This document shows, piece by piece, positions 28,878 through 38,042 of a stretch of DNA of 64,000 nt (position 1 is the stretch's first letter; each line of letters starts with the position of its first letter). Origin of the DNA: Rhodospirillaceae bacterium (GTDB lineage: Bacteria; Pseudomonadota; Alphaproteobacteria; MPNO01; UBA2964); assembly GCA_002720855.1 (NCBI GenBank), contig PBIN01000015.1:682001-746000 (forward strand). Reading direction: 5' to 3'. The position numbers and the translations under genes were made by a program. The notes beneath the pieces are model-generated. The model was not told the DNA's origin. It saw only the letters and a program-made list of their open reading frames with translations, and searched no databases.

Positions 28878-29939
28878 ATGACTAAAGCAGTCTGGTTGAG
28901 TGTATGGCGCGCATTGAATTTTGAACGTGTAGCATTAGTATTTACCGGTCTGAGTGTTGTTACTCTATATGCATTGGTGTTAACGCAGCCGCCAGCAACA
29001 CCGCCGAAATCAGTAAAAAAGGAATCGACTTCCGATCATGCCGGAATTCGCCCATTGAGCGATTCTGAATGGCAGCGGGAAACGAAACGGTCTGCGGTAA
29101 AGCCGATTGGTGTTCTGTCTATCGCACCTACTAAAAAGCTTAAAAAGGTATTTGACCAAATTGGTTACCGGCTAGATACCGTCAGAACCAACCAGCGCGT
29201 TCCGCGCCTATTTTTAGCTACATTGCCCAAAGACCTGCCTGAAATACGGCAACCGACAGAACGGAAGAACGTTTTCGTTATGATGACGCTGCCATTGGTG
29301 TTGCACGTAAACGAATTAATTTTGCAAACACGGTCTCAACTCAAAGCAATTCAACGAAAACAACAGAGTGGCCAGGCCATTTCGATTGAAGATCAACGAT
29401 ACCTGGAAAAAGTGGCAGAAGAGTACGGACTCGAAAAACCGCTTGTCGCCGATCTCTTGAAACGGGTGGATATAATTCCACCGTCTCTCGCTCTTGCGCA
29501 ATCCGCTGAGGAAAGTGGATGGGGCACGTCGCGATTTGCCCGCGAGGGTAATGCCCTCTTCGGTCAACGGACCTGGCGCAGTACGACCGGGATCATTCCA
29601 AAAAAACGGGAAGACGGCAAAAAATTCAAAGTCAGAGTATTTGACCACCTTCTTGATGGCGTTAAGGCGTATGCACGCAACCTGAATGGACATCCTTATT
29701 ATAAAAATTTCCGGAATTTACGAGCGGAGATGCGCGAGACCAAAGCTGGAAAAATTGACGGCATGAAACTGGCGGCAACCTTGCTGAGTTATTCAGAGCG
29801 CGGCGCGGACTACGTCAAGACGATCCAGGCTATTATCCGGATCAATCATTTCACTGTTTTTGATGAAGCGCGGCTTCTCGATAAGTTGGACAAGACGCTC
29901 CAGGATTTAACCAGTAAACCCAGTAGTCCTGACGCCTAG
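28878..29939 (+). CDS. Glucosaminidase-domain (Bax-like) membrane-anchored protein
   Basis: 353 aa. An N-terminal membrane anchor (about residues 15-38, VALVFTGLSVVTLYALVL) exports a C-terminal domain with LAQSAEESGWGTSRFAREGNALFGQ and a later segment HPYYKNFRNLRAEM, as in Bax-like members of the mannosyl-glycoprotein endo-beta-N-acetylglucosaminidase family. It probably cleaves peptidoglycan glycan strands; the first motif carries the likely catalytic Glu. I chose ATG 28878 because GGAGGG ends 7 nt before it. The upstream leader has a CtrA-type box. The stop overlaps the convergent deacetylase stop by 4 bp (CTAG). Confidence 0.85.
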   Translation: MTKAVWLSVWRALNFERVALVFTGLSVVTLYALVLTQPPATPPKSVKKESTSDHAGIRPLSDSEWQRETKRSAVKPIGVLSIAPTKKLKKVFDQIGYRLDTVRTNQRVPRLFLATLPKDLPEIRQPTERKNVFVMMTLPLVLHVNELILQTRSQLKAIQRKQQSGQAISIEDQRYLEKVAEEYGLEKPLVADLLKRVDIIPPSLALAQSAEESGWGTSRFAREGNALFGQRTWRSTTGIIPKKREDGKKFKVRVFDHLLDGVKAYARNLNGHPYYKNFRNLRAEMRETKAGKIDGMKLAATLLSYSERGADYVKTIQAIIRINHFTVFDEARLLDKLDKTLQDLTSKPSSPDA

Positions 29940-30991
29940 TTCCGGCCTGGCTTGGGGACAAGGAACTGCATTCCCAGCCAACGCCAACGCCCATCCTTCT
30001 CTAGCAGCGTGCAGTTCATGCGCGTGCGACCTGCGGGAAACGCCTGCAGCGCCCGCACTTCTATGCGTCGGTCGCCCAGCCGCTCGACATTAATCTTTCC
30101 CTGCCGTGTTGCGTAACAGGCCACGCGCGACAAACCCCGAGCGGATTCTTTATCGACCGTGAAACCAAACGGTGGCGGATTTTGCTTCCCCTTCAGATAA
30201 GGGTCCTGCGGAGTTACATCGCTAACCTTGAATGGTAGAGCGCGGATTGCCAGTCTAAAGCGCTGTACATCGCCAAACGCCTCGTTAAAAGCAAAACGCG
30301 GTAGGTACAAGAAATCCGAATTTTTATAGATAACGCCAGAATGTTGTCCAAAACCAACATCGAATCCAACCTCTCGGGTGATCTTACCGACGGCAAGGCT
30401 GTATTCCCCGTAGGGATAGGCGATCATTTTAGGCACGAAGCCAAGCTCTTTCTTGAAACGATCGTTAGAAGTTCTCAGATCTTCCAGATTTCGACTCTCT
30501 GATTCCATCGGCATGTGGAGATGCGATGCCGTTTGACTACCGATTGTAACGCCTGCTTTGACGAGCTCTCGAAGTTGATCCCATGACATATAGCCGGGAA
30601 AACGTCGGTCCAGCGGCTCTGTGGCGACAAAAAGAGTAAATGGAAGACCAGCTTTCTGTAGCATTGGCCACCCAACCCGATAGACCGATAAAAATGCGTC
30701 ATCGATGCTAATTCCAACCGTTTTTTCAGGTAGTGCTTCGCCAGATCTGATTGCCGCTACAATTTCGGGGATCGGTTTAACAACATAATCGCCGTCTTTC
30801 AGTTCAGATAAATGTGCCTTGAACTGTTCAACGGTTGTATTCGTGTGTGGATATTTGCTTTCACCAAATCGGTGATACATCACGATAACGGCAGAATTCG
30901 CAGCAAATGCGCCCGCTGGCGCGAGTACCGCGAAAATTGCAAGAAAACAGAGTGCTACATGCCGTGCACTGCGGACTGCAGAGTTATACAT
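29936..30991 (-). CDS. Secreted polysaccharide deacetylase family protein
   Basis: 351 aa. Signal peptide (about 1-31, ending AGAFAAN). NodB-type fold: MYHRFGESKYPHT at the start, SIDDAFLS carrying the metal/catalytic Asp pair, and SQTASHLHMP with the two metal-binding His. Such enzymes remove acetyl groups from peptidoglycan or exported glycans in the periplasm. The last ~90 residues (CYATRQGKINVERLGDRR onward) form an extra domain I do not recognise. Convergent with the glucosaminidase gene, so the pair may act on the cell wall, though substrate is not shown. Confidence 0.85.
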   Translation of the reverse strand: MYNSAVRSARHVALCFLAIFAVLAPAGAFAANSAVIVMYHRFGESKYPHTNTTVEQFKAHLSELKDGDYVVKPIPEIVAAIRSGEALPEKTVGISIDDAFLSVYRVGWPMLQKAGLPFTLFVATEPLDRRFPGYMSWDQLRELVKAGVTIGSQTASHLHMPMESESRNLEDLRTSNDRFKKELGFVPKMIAYPYGEYSLAVGKITREVGFDVGFGQHSGVIYKNSDFLYLPRFAFNEAFGDVQRFRLAIRALPFKVSDVTPQDPYLKGKQNPPPFGFTVDKESARGLSRVACYATRQGKINVERLGDRRIEVRALQAFPAGRTRMNCTLLEKDGRWRWLGMQFLVPKPGRN

Positions 30992-31078
30992 CTAAGACAA
31001 CCAACCCGGATCGTATTATTACCATTCTATGACAGAATTTTAAGCACGATTCGATAGTCTAATACCACCCCGGCTGCC

Positions 31079-31639
31079 TCATGATGGTGGCATCATGGGA
31101 TTCGGGACCTCTTTATCACTAACAAGTGGAAAATTTCGAGAATCGAAAAGCTGGTAATGCCACCACTCATTGCGATAAAAATCCCACCCTGCCAAGGTCA
31201 TAATCCCGAGAAGGATGAGCCGGTTTTGTTGTGCGATTTTCGAAATATCAGTGTTGCCGTGGTGGGATCTTGGCGTGAAAGCGTCAAATCCGGTTCCCAT
31301 TTCAAGCGGCTGGCCTTCAGCCGTGATCAAGGTAAGATCAATCGCTGTGCCTCGGGAATGCGGCGAACCGCGCCGGGGGTCGGCAAGAAAATCCGGGTCG
31401 GGGGTGTGATCCCACAAAACCCACTGCGCTTCAGATGGGCGAAAGGCGTCGTAAATACGTATCCTAAAATCAAGTTCAGCAGCATAGATTATGGTTTTCT
31501 TGAGAGCATCCGCAGCGTCTTTATGCAGATAACAAATCGGCGTTTTGTACACTGGCTTGCCGGTAAAATTTCCGTCGGTAGCATAAAGAAGTTCAATATC
31601 GACATCATATTCGGGGGGCGCAATCTCGACGAGGTCCAT
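31079..31639 (-). CDS. ddpX: VanX-family D-alanyl-D-alanine dipeptidase
   Basis: 186 aa zinc dipeptidase. The VanX set is complete: Arg67 in FRPSE, zinc ligands His94 and Asp101 in SPHSRGTAIDL, catalytic Glu158 and zinc ligand His161 in EWWH. It cleaves D-Ala-D-Ala, recycling cell-wall peptide, and outside vancomycin clusters it has a housekeeping (DdpX-like) role. No vanH/vanA genes are nearby, so glycopeptide resistance is not implied. No signal peptide, so cytoplasmic. It is divergent from tsaB. Confidence 0.9.
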   Translation of the reverse strand: MDLVEIAPPEYDVDIELLYATDGNFTGKPVYKTPICYLHKDAADALKKTIIYAAELDFRIRIYDAFRPSEAQWVLWDHTPDPDFLADPRRGSPHSRGTAIDLTLITAEGQPLEMGTGFDAFTPRSHHGNTDISKIAQQNRLILLGIMTLAGWDFYRNEWWHYQLFDSRNFPLVSDKEVPNPMMPPS

Positions 31640-31704
31640 TGGAATGGTCCCAATTTCAATTTTGATAACGATCTATTCTTCTCTCAAATCGCGCGAATCG
31701 GAAG

Positions 31705-32391
31705 ATGAAGGTTCTTGGTATCGATACAGCCCTTGGGGCCTGCTCAGTTGCGATATGGGATGGAGTGGTGATAGCGAGCGACCATAAGATTATGGCGCGC
31801 GGGCATGTTGAGAAATTGATTCCTATGGCAGAGGCAGTGATAGCCCAATCGCCAGTGGAATTTGATGACTTGGACTTAATTAGTGTTTCAATCGGACCAG
31901 GTTCCTTTACCGGAATTCGTGCGGGTCTCGCTGCGGCAAAAGGTTTTGGACTGGGTCTCAATATACCGGTACACGGTGTAACGACGCTTGAAGCGGTCGC
32001 CTATGCGGCGTGTAAAGCGCGCAGTTCAGCGGCGCCATTGCCAATCGTGGTTGCACTTGAAACCAAACGGTCGGATTTCTATGTACAGCGCTTTGATCAG
32101 AGTGGATTGGCGATTAATCGGCCAGCCATCGGTTTAACCGAAGAAATCGTCAGTGAACTTCGCAAGGAGGAAGTTTGTTTGTGTGGCGACGGCGCCCCGC
32201 GCGTCCTCGCTTCCTTCGATGAACTCCAATCGAGCCTTATAGAAAATCTCGAACAAGTACAGCAGCCTTCGGCCGGCGACATAGCGGAAATCGCAGCAAA
32301 TCGGTATGACAATCCTATCTCCGCGGAACCGCTTTATATTCATCCACCGGCGGCAAAGCTTCCGCAATCGAAGGGAAAATTACGACCGTGA
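31705..32391 (+). CDS. tsaB: tRNA t6A37 biosynthesis protein TsaB
   Basis: Partner of TsaD/TsaE in making N6-threonylcarbamoyladenosine in tRNA. 228 aa ASKHA-fold protein: N-terminal VLGIDTALGACSVAIWDG, then SIGPGSFTGIRAGLAAAKG, the family signature. GGAAG lies close before the ATG. The stop overlaps the rimI GTG by 4 bp. Confidence 0.95.
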   Translation: MKVLGIDTALGACSVAIWDGVVIASDHKIMARGHVEKLIPMAEAVIAQSPVEFDDLDLISVSIGPGSFTGIRAGLAAAKGFGLGLNIPVHGVTTLEAVAYAACKARSSAAPLPIVVALETKRSDFYVQRFDQSGLAINRPAIGLTEEIVSELRKEEVCLCGDGAPRVLASFDELQSSLIENLEQVQQPSAGDIAEIAANRYDNPISAEPLYIHPPAAKLPQSKGKLRP

Positions 32392-32861
32392 CCGCGCGTA
32401 AAAATATTGAAACGCTTAGAACGGCTGATATCGAAATTGTCGCGAAAATCCACGCAACCTGTTTCTTTGACGCTTGGGGACCCAAGATGATTCAACAGGT
32501 GTTAGATATGCCGGGGACGTTTGGTCTGGTCGCGCGGCGTGAAAATTACAGCTCAATTATCGGTTTCGCCCTGGCACGGGTGGCGGCCGACGAATGTGAG
32601 CTTCTGTCTCTCGGTGTGGAGTCCGAATATCGCGCGAATGGAACCGGCACTCAGCTTTTGCACGCCTCGATGGCACGCGCTATTGCCGAGCGGGCGAGAT
32701 GGTTTTTTCTTGAAGTAGCCGAAGATAACGATGCTGCGCTTCGGCTTTATCGGGCACACGGTCTAACCAAGGTGGGTATTCGCCCGAATTATTACGAAAA
32801 TTCTGATGGCAGCAAAACCAGTGCATTGACGATGCGTTGCGAATTACCGGCCTTTAAATGA
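32388..32861 (+). CDS. rimI: Ribosomal protein S18 alanine N-acetyltransferase RimI
   Basis: 157 aa GNAT acetyltransferase. The acetyl-CoA motif region includes LLSLGVESEYRANGTGTQLL (a variant of the R/Q-x-x-G-x-G loop), with EVAEDNDAALRLYRAHGL later, typical of RimI, which acetylates the N-terminus of ribosomal protein S18. GTG start inside GTGA, overlapping the tsaB stop. The tsaB-rimI pairing is common. Confidence 0.92.
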   Translation: MTARKNIETLRTADIEIVAKIHATCFFDAWGPKMIQQVLDMPGTFGLVARRENYSSIIGFALARVAADECELLSLGVESEYRANGTGTQLLHASMARAIAERARWFFLEVAEDNDAALRLYRAHGLTKVGIRPNYYENSDGSKTSALTMRCELPAFK

Positions 32862-32868
32862 TCGCGCT

Positions 32869-33126
32869 TCAAGACTTTCTAATAATTAGTCGGTGAACCG
32901 AGTGCAAATTAGTTGATTCCGACGTTTCGTTTGGCTCGAACGATAAAATGGTATGACCGAGTTCGGTAACAGAAGCCGGTACGTTTTCGAGAGGCTCTTC
33001 ACCCATAAGCAGGATTTCGGCAACATCGCCAGTTGCCATTTTTTCAATGAGGAGACGCGTTTTTACAAATGTCATCGGACAGACATCTTTTGTAATATCG
33101 AGAAAGTTTTTCGGTTTTCCAGTCAT
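32869..33126 (-). CDS. TusA/SirA-like sulfurtransferase domain protein
   Basis: 85 aa from ATG 33126. The family motif is TKDVCPMTFVKTRLLIEKM, followed by a segment matching the TusA-like alpha/beta fold. The Cys of CPMT would carry a persulfide in a sulfurtransferase, but the usual CPxP is CPMT here, a variant seen in uncharacterised family members. A longer frame to 33219 adds 31 unrelated residues. Convergent with rimI (7-bp gap) and divergent from fur. Role unknown. Confidence 0.82.
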   Translation of the reverse strand: MTGKPKNFLDITKDVCPMTFVKTRLLIEKMATGDVAEILLMGEEPLENVPASVTELGHTILSFEPNETSESTNLHSVHRLIIRKS

Positions 33127-33235
33127 TTGGCTACAGGTACTGACCGAAATCAGCTCCAAAAAGGTCGCATCGTAACATAGGGTGGAGAAGCATCTGCGCC
33201 AATGGCTTAAAAAGTGCAAAATTAAATTTTGATCG

Positions 33236-33265
33236 TTGTCCCTTTTTGCAGGATTTCGTTATAGT
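33236..33265 (+). promoter_or_regulatory. Putative fur promoter, predicting a leaderless mRNA
   Basis: TTGTCC (33236-33241), 18-nt spacer, TATAGT (33260-33265). The -10 box ends 7 nt before the ATG at 33273, which lacks a Shine-Dalgarno sequence. Confidence 0.5.
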
Positions 33266-33272
33266 GGGGCCC

Positions 33273-33755
33273 ATGGCAAACGCAAACACTCCACCAAACT
33301 CCGAAAATTCCTTATCAAGCATTGAGAGCGCCTGTATTGAAAAGGGCATGAAGATGACGGACCAGCGCCGTGTGATTGCGCGCGTTTTGTCTGATTCGAA
33401 AGATCATCCCGATGTTGAGGATGTCTATCGCAGGGCCTCAAAAATTGACCCTAAAATTAGTATCGCGACGGTCTATCGGACCCTGCGATTATTTGATATC
33501 GCCAATATTATTGATCGCCACGATTTTGGTGATGGGCGGGCACGTTACGAGATTGCCGCAGAAGGGTCACACCATCATCATCTAATTGACATGAAAACCG
33601 GTCACGTTCTGGAGTTCGAAAATGAAGAACTTGAGAGCATCAAAAGGCGTATCGCACGTGAACTGGGCTACCGGCTTGTTGGTGAACGGCTTGAACTCTA
33701 CGGAGTTCCTATCGGAACAGGCGACGAAACAGCGGATTCCGAAGACGAAAGTTAG
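33273..33755 (+). CDS. fur: Fur-family metalloregulator (Fur/Mur type)
   Basis: 160 aa. The winged helix has GMKMTDQRRVIARVL and the recognition helix ISIATVYRTLRLF. The regulatory metal site region is EGSHHHHLIDMKTGHVLEF. The CxxC structural zinc motifs of gamma-proteobacterial Fur are absent, as in alphaproteobacterial Fur/Mur proteins, which often respond to manganese. I took the ATG at 33273; a TTG at 33246 overlaps the promoter. An internal ATG at 33354 has an AAGGG site but would cut into the DNA-binding domain. Confidence 0.92.
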   Translation: MANANTPPNSENSLSSIESACIEKGMKMTDQRRVIARVLSDSKDHPDVEDVYRRASKIDPKISIATVYRTLRLFDIANIIDRHDFGDGRARYEIAAEGSHHHHLIDMKTGHVLEFENEELESIKRRIARELGYRLVGERLELYGVPIGTGDETADSEDES

Positions 33756-33860
33756 ACGGCAAACCGGTTCTGCCGCCATGTGCATGTTTAAATTTTCTTT
33801 GCGTCCATCGCATGGTGTCTTCGTGTGTCTGACGACCCATTCTCTGAACGGGAGGCGGAC

Positions 33861-34682
33861 ATGGATACCTTAGCCACTGATTTTGAGTCTTTTGCACCAG
33901 TAAGCGCCGGCAATCTAACGGTACGATTAGCAGATTCGCCCGAAGAAATCGCCGCAGCGCAATCGCTCCGTTATCGAGTATTTTACGATGAAATGCGGGC
34001 TATTCCATCTCCGGAAATGAAAGCTCTTCGGTTAGATTTTGATTCTTTCGATGAGGTTTGTGATCACCTACTTGTTTTTTGCAAAGATCGGACGGATCTG
34101 CCGTGTGGCGTTGTAGGTACTTACCGGATCCTTCGACATAGTATCGCCAAGCGAAACCAAGGTTTTTATTCCGCCAATGAATTCGATCTAAAACCACTTC
34201 TTGAAGTGGATGGTGAAATTATGGAGCTGGGCCGGTCGTGTGTTGATCTCGAGTATCGAAATCGGCCCACCATGCAGCTTCTTTGGCAGGCAATTGCCGC
34301 CTACGTACAACATTATAAAATCGAAATTCTTTTTGGCTGCGCCAGTCTTGCGGGCACAGAGCCCGAAGAGTTGAAGCTACCCCTTTCCTATTTGTATCAC
34401 TTCCATCTTGCTCCCGAGGAAATCCGGACCAGAGCAATTGAAAACCGCTATGTAGATTTAAACTGGATAGACAAAGAGGAAATTGAATTCCGTCCCGCAT
34501 GGAAAACCCTGCCCCCATTAATTAAAGGCTATATTCGTCTCGGTGGATTTGTCGGTGACGGTGCCGTGGTGGATTCGCAATTCAACACAACGGATGTTTC
34601 GATCATCGTTAAGACCAAACTCATAACTGAAAAGTATTTTCGGCATTATGAACGTTCAGCAGACTGGTCGTCCGATCGCTAA
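33861..34682 (+). CDS. olsB: GNAT acyltransferase, OlsB-like (ornithine lipid synthesis)
   Basis: 273 aa from ATG 33861 (GGGAGG at 5 nt; the upstream GTG 33825 is less likely). Related to OlsB, which transfers a 3-hydroxyacyl group from acyl-ACP to ornithine to make lyso-ornithine lipid. Family features: SLRYRVFYDEM near the N-terminus, GTYRILR, and ELGRSCVDLEYRNRPTMQLLWQ. The 3' end overlaps the next gene, a PlsC-type acyltransferase, by 35 bp, matching the olsB-olsA order. The exact lipid (ornithine or another amino acid) is inferred. Confidence 0.85.
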   Translation: MDTLATDFESFAPVSAGNLTVRLADSPEEIAAAQSLRYRVFYDEMRAIPSPEMKALRLDFDSFDEVCDHLLVFCKDRTDLPCGVVGTYRILRHSIAKRNQGFYSANEFDLKPLLEVDGEIMELGRSCVDLEYRNRPTMQLLWQAIAAYVQHYKIEILFGCASLAGTEPEELKLPLSYLYHFHLAPEEIRTRAIENRYVDLNWIDKEEIEFRPAWKTLPPLIKGYIRLGGFVGDGAVVDSQFNTTDVSIIVKTKLITEKYFRHYERSADWSSDR

Positions 34683-35526
34683 TCGTCTTAGCTCGCCATT
34701 TAGATCGGTGCTGAGACTCTCAGCGTATCTGACTTTGACGGCAGCTTTACTGCCTATTCAGGCATTGGCGGTCCTTTCGCGTACCCGCGCTTCAAAACTG
34801 ACTCCCATACTTTATCACAGACTGTGTGCCCGAATTTTCGGGTTTCAGATCAATGTGCATGGGAAATTTTCCGGAACTGGGCCAACGTTATTTGTGTCCA
34901 ACCATGTCAGCTATATGGATATTACGGTCTTGGGCTCACTGCTTGATGCTTCATTTATTGCGAAAGCTGAGGTTGCAAAATGGCCGCTATTCGGCCAACT
35001 CGCCAAGTTGGATGGTACCGTGTTTATTCAACGACGAAGCCCTCGCGCCGCAGAACAGCGGGATGAAATTTCAGGCCGATTGACAGATGGCGATAGCCTG
35101 ATCCTATTTCCTGAGGGGACAAGCGCCGACGGACTACATGTTTTACCCTTTAAAAGCGCGTTATTTTCTGTTGCAGAGCGCCACGGTCGGGAGAACCCCC
35201 TCGCGATTCAGCCGGTTTCCATCTCATATACACATTTGGACGGAATTCCATTGAGCCGTTGCCTTCTACCGCATTTCGCCTGGTACGGTGAAATGACAAT
35301 GGTGCCGCATTTGTTCACGCTTGTTGGTCTAGGACCGGTAACAATTGATGTAAAATTTCATGAGCCTGCATATAGCCATCAGTTTCAGACCCGAAAAGAA
35401 ATGGCAGAATATTGCCATCGCGTTGTCTCTATAGGCGCCAGCCGCAACAATCGATTTGGTCTCCGACTTCCCCGTCCGAACGAAACGAACAAAAACGTAA
35501 GCCGGAGCAGACCTGCCTTTTCTTGA
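34648..35526 (+). CDS. olsA: PlsC-family acyltransferase, OlsA-like
   Basis: 292 aa membrane-associated acyltransferase. A hydrophobic N-terminal segment (LTLTAALLPIQALAVL) precedes the catalytic NHxxxxD motif in NHVSYMD and the substrate motif FPEGTS. It would add the second acyl chain to lyso-ornithine lipid (OlsA) or act as a 1-acylglycerol-3-phosphate acyltransferase; the overlap with an OlsB-like gene favours the former. The start lies 35 bp inside the preceding gene. Confidence 0.82.
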   Translation: MNVQQTGRPIANRLSSPFRSVLRLSAYLTLTAALLPIQALAVLSRTRASKLTPILYHRLCARIFGFQINVHGKFSGTGPTLFVSNHVSYMDITVLGSLLDASFIAKAEVAKWPLFGQLAKLDGTVFIQRRSPRAAEQRDEISGRLTDGDSLILFPEGTSADGLHVLPFKSALFSVAERHGRENPLAIQPVSISYTHLDGIPLSRCLLPHFAWYGEMTMVPHLFTLVGLGPVTIDVKFHEPAYSHQFQTRKEMAEYCHRVVSIGASRNNRFGLRLPRPNETNKNVSRSRPAFS

Positions 35527-35628
35527 CTAATGTCCCGACAATGTTACTGTCCACCGATGCCCTGACAGAAAATATCTGCGGTATGAAACGGCAGAAAAAT
35601 GGGCTAGCACGAATTTTCGGATTGCTTC

Positions 35629-37002
35629 TTGGCGAAAAAGGTCTTTATCAAAAGCTACGGCTGTCAGATGAACGTCTACGATTCCGCCCGAATGGCAGAC
35701 GTATTGTCACCAGAGGGTTATGTCGAGACGAAAGTCGCCGATGACGCCGATTTGGTGATTCTGAACACCTGCCATATTCGAGAAAAAGCAGCAGAAAAAG
35801 TTTATTCCGAGCTCGGAAGGCTACGTGATTCAAAGGACGGCGGGAAGATGATCGCTGTGGCAGGTTGTGTAGCACAAGCTGAGGGCGATGAAATCCTGCG
35901 GCGTGCGCCTTACGTGGATCTCGTCGTCGGGCCGCAGAGCTATCACCGTTTGCCCGCACTGATCGCCGATTCAGCGTTAGACAAAAAGTCCGCAAAGTCA
36001 TCCCGGGTTGTTGATACGGAGTTTCCTGCCGAATCGAAATTCGATTTTTTGCCAAAAGCAAATGTAAACGGACCTTCGGCTTTTCTGACAATTCAAGAAG
36101 GGTGCGATAAATTTTGCGCATTTTGTGTGGTTCCCTATACCCGCGGTGCAGAATATTCGCGCCCGATGCACGCTGTCCTGGATGAAGCAAAACAGCTTGT
36201 TGAAGACGGCGTCGTTGACATTACTTTGCTCGGTCAAAACGTGAACTCCTACCATGGCGATGAGAGCGGGCTTTCGGGGCTGATCTGGAAACTTAGTGAA
36301 ATCGGCGGATTGGAACGCATTCGATATACGACATCGCATCCGCGTGACATGGATGACCAATTAATAGCGGCTCATCGTGATATACCGGAGCTTATGCCTT
36401 ATCTGCATTTACCGGTTCAGTCGGGATCTGATGCCATTCTCGCTCGCATGAATAGACAGCATGTTGCGGAAGATTATTTAGATATTATTGAAAAGCTAAA
36501 GATGGCACGGCCTGATCTGGCATTGTCGTCCGATTTTATTGTGGGTCACCCTGGCGAGACGGAGGAAGATTTTGCGGCAACTTTGGCTTTGATCGAAACT
36601 GTTGGTTACGCACAAGCCTATTCCTTCAAATACAGCAAGCGACCCGGAACTCCCGCTTCTGATATGGACGATCAAGTTCCCGAGGATATCAAGTCTGAGC
36701 GCTTGGCCAGGTTGCAGGGTTTGCTTAATCAGCAACAAATCACATTTAATAATAACTTTGTCGGAGAGCGAATTCCGGTTTTGTTTGATCGCCGCGGCAA
36801 GCTTCCTGATCAATTGGCTGGCAGAAGCCCCTACATGCAGGCAGTTCATGTAACATGCATGGACCCCATTCAAGCGGACGCCATGTTTGGAAAAGTTGTG
36901 ACCGTTGAAATTACAGGTGCTCATGCAAACTCTTTGTCGGCTTCCGTGATAAAAGAGAATGGGTTTGCTGTCGTTGGGGCGATGGAGGCAGCGAGCGCTT
37001 GA
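35629..37002 (+). CDS. miaB: tRNA-2-methylthio-N6-dimethylallyladenosine synthase
   Basis: Methylthiolates i6A37 in tRNAs. 457 aa: an N-terminal MTTase domain with cluster cysteines in YGCQMN (Cys12), [10 protein letters not shown] and VAGCVAQ; the radical SAM motif [16 protein letters not shown]; and a C-terminal TRAM domain. The start is TTG: the frame has no ATG or GTG between the stop at 35605 and the conserved [12 protein letters not shown] segment. The stop overlaps the phoH TTG (TTGA). Confidence 0.97.
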   Translation: MAKKVFIKSYGCQMNVYDSARMADVLSPEGYVETKVADDADLVILNTCHIREKAAEKVYSELGRLRDSKDGGKMIAVAGCVAQAEGDEILRRAPYVDLVVGPQSYHRLPALIADSALDKKSAKSSRVVDTEFPAESKFDFLPKANVNGPSAFLTIQEGCDKFCAFCVVPYTRGAEYSRPMHAVLDEAKQLVEDGVVDITLLGQNVNSYHGDESGLSGLIWKLSEIGGLERIRYTTSHPRDMDDQLIAAHRDIPELMPYLHLPVQSGSDAILARMNRQHVAEDYLDIIEKLKMARPDLALSSDFIVGHPGETEEDFAATLALIETVGYAQAYSFKYSKRPGTPASDMDDQVPEDIKSERLARLQGLLNQQQITFNNNFVGERIPVLFDRRGKLPDQLAGRSPYMQAVHVTCMDPIQADAMFGKVVTVEITGAHANSLSASVIKENGFAVVGAMEAASA

Positions 37003-38042
37003 GTTCCAAAATTACAATGGGAAGTCGAACAGTTCCTTCGGTATCAGAATCCGAGAACTCCACGGTATTGCGGTTCGCTGACAATCGACTTCTTTCCTTG
37101 CTGTTTGGCGAACATGACCGACACCTGGCACGCATCGAAGAGAGTTTCGACATTCGGATATCTTCGCGGGGAAACAGAGTTTCCCTGGCGGGTGACGAAA
37201 CCGGGGTGGCGCTCGGCACCAAAACATTAAATGCCCTTTATCGACGTTTGGAAAAGAATTTGCCTGTAGATCCAGCAGAAGTAGATGCAGCAATACGTTT
37301 GGCCGGCGATACCAGAACGAATGGTGGGGAGAAATCCAATATGGCCAGCGATATTTCGATCCGGACTTCGAAGGGTCTCATTACTGCCCGGTCACCCGGT
37401 CAGCTTGATTACATGAAAGCGCTGGCCCACGAGCAGATGGTTTTCGGCATCGGGCCCGCCGGAACCGGAAAAACCTATCTTGCTGTTGCGACGGCGGCCT
37501 CAATGCTTATCACGGGCCAGGTAGATCGAATCATTCTTTCACGGCCTGCCGTGGAAGCGGGAGAGCGCTTGGGTTTTCTCCCCGGCGACCTGCGCGAAAA
37601 AATCGATCCTTATTTAGCACCGCTATATGATGCTCTGTACGATATGCTGCCAGCCGATCAAGTCTTGAACAGGTTGAATTCGGGAGAAATTGAAGTTGCG
37701 CCATTGGCTTTCATGCGCGGTCGAACGCTTTCTCATGCCTACGTTATTTTGGACGAAGCACAAAACGCGACGAAGACACAAATGAAAATGTTTCTCACCC
37801 GTATTGGGGAAGGATCACGAATGGCCATTACAGGTGATCCCAGCCAGGTTGACCTGCCGTCGGGAACGATCTCGGGATTAACGCATGCGGTCGATACGCT
37901 AAACCAAATCGATGACGTAAGCGTTATAAGATTTAATAGTGCCGATGTTGTTCGTCATCGCTTGGTGACCAAGATCGTAAAAGCTTATGAAAATGATGAC
38001 AAAAAGCATCAGGGTAAAGGCGGTGCGAAAGCGAAAAAATGA
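36999..38042 (+). CDS. phoH: PhoH-like ATPase
   Basis: 347 aa cytosolic P-loop protein. Walker [16 protein letters not shown], Walker [12 protein letters not shown], and sensor motif [13 protein letters not shown]. The KH-like N-terminal domain and a Lys-rich tail ([13 protein letters not shown]) suggest RNA binding. PhoH is paired with ybeY in many genomes and is thought to work with it in RNA/ribosome metabolism. TTG start within TTGA; an alternative is ATG 37017. The stop overlaps the ybeY ATG by 4 bp. Confidence 0.93.
   Translation: MSSKITMGSRTVPSVSESENSTVLRFADNRLLSLLFGEHDRHLARIEESFDIRISSRGNRVSLAGDETGVALGTKTLNALYRRLEKNLPVDPAEVDAAIRLAGDTRTNGGEKSNMASDISIRTSKGLITARSPGQLDYMKALAHEQMVFGIGPAGTGKTYLAVATAASMLITGQVDRIILSRPAVEAGERLGFLPGDLREKIDPYLAPLYDALYDMLPADQVLNRLNSGEIEVAPLAFMRGRTLSHAYVILDEAQNATKTQMKMFLTRIGEGSRMAITGDPSQVDLPSGTISGLTHAVDTLNQIDDVSVIRFNSADVVRHRLVTKIVKAYENDDKKHQGKGGAKAKK

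Noticed and set aside
31079-31639. Vancomycin-resistance cluster
   Set aside because: Only the VanX-like dipeptidase is present; there is no VanH/VanA ligase or VanRS pair, so a housekeeping role is more likely.
35412-35744. 110-aa frame across the olsA-miaB junction
   Set aside because: It overlaps both real genes out of frame and resembles no family.
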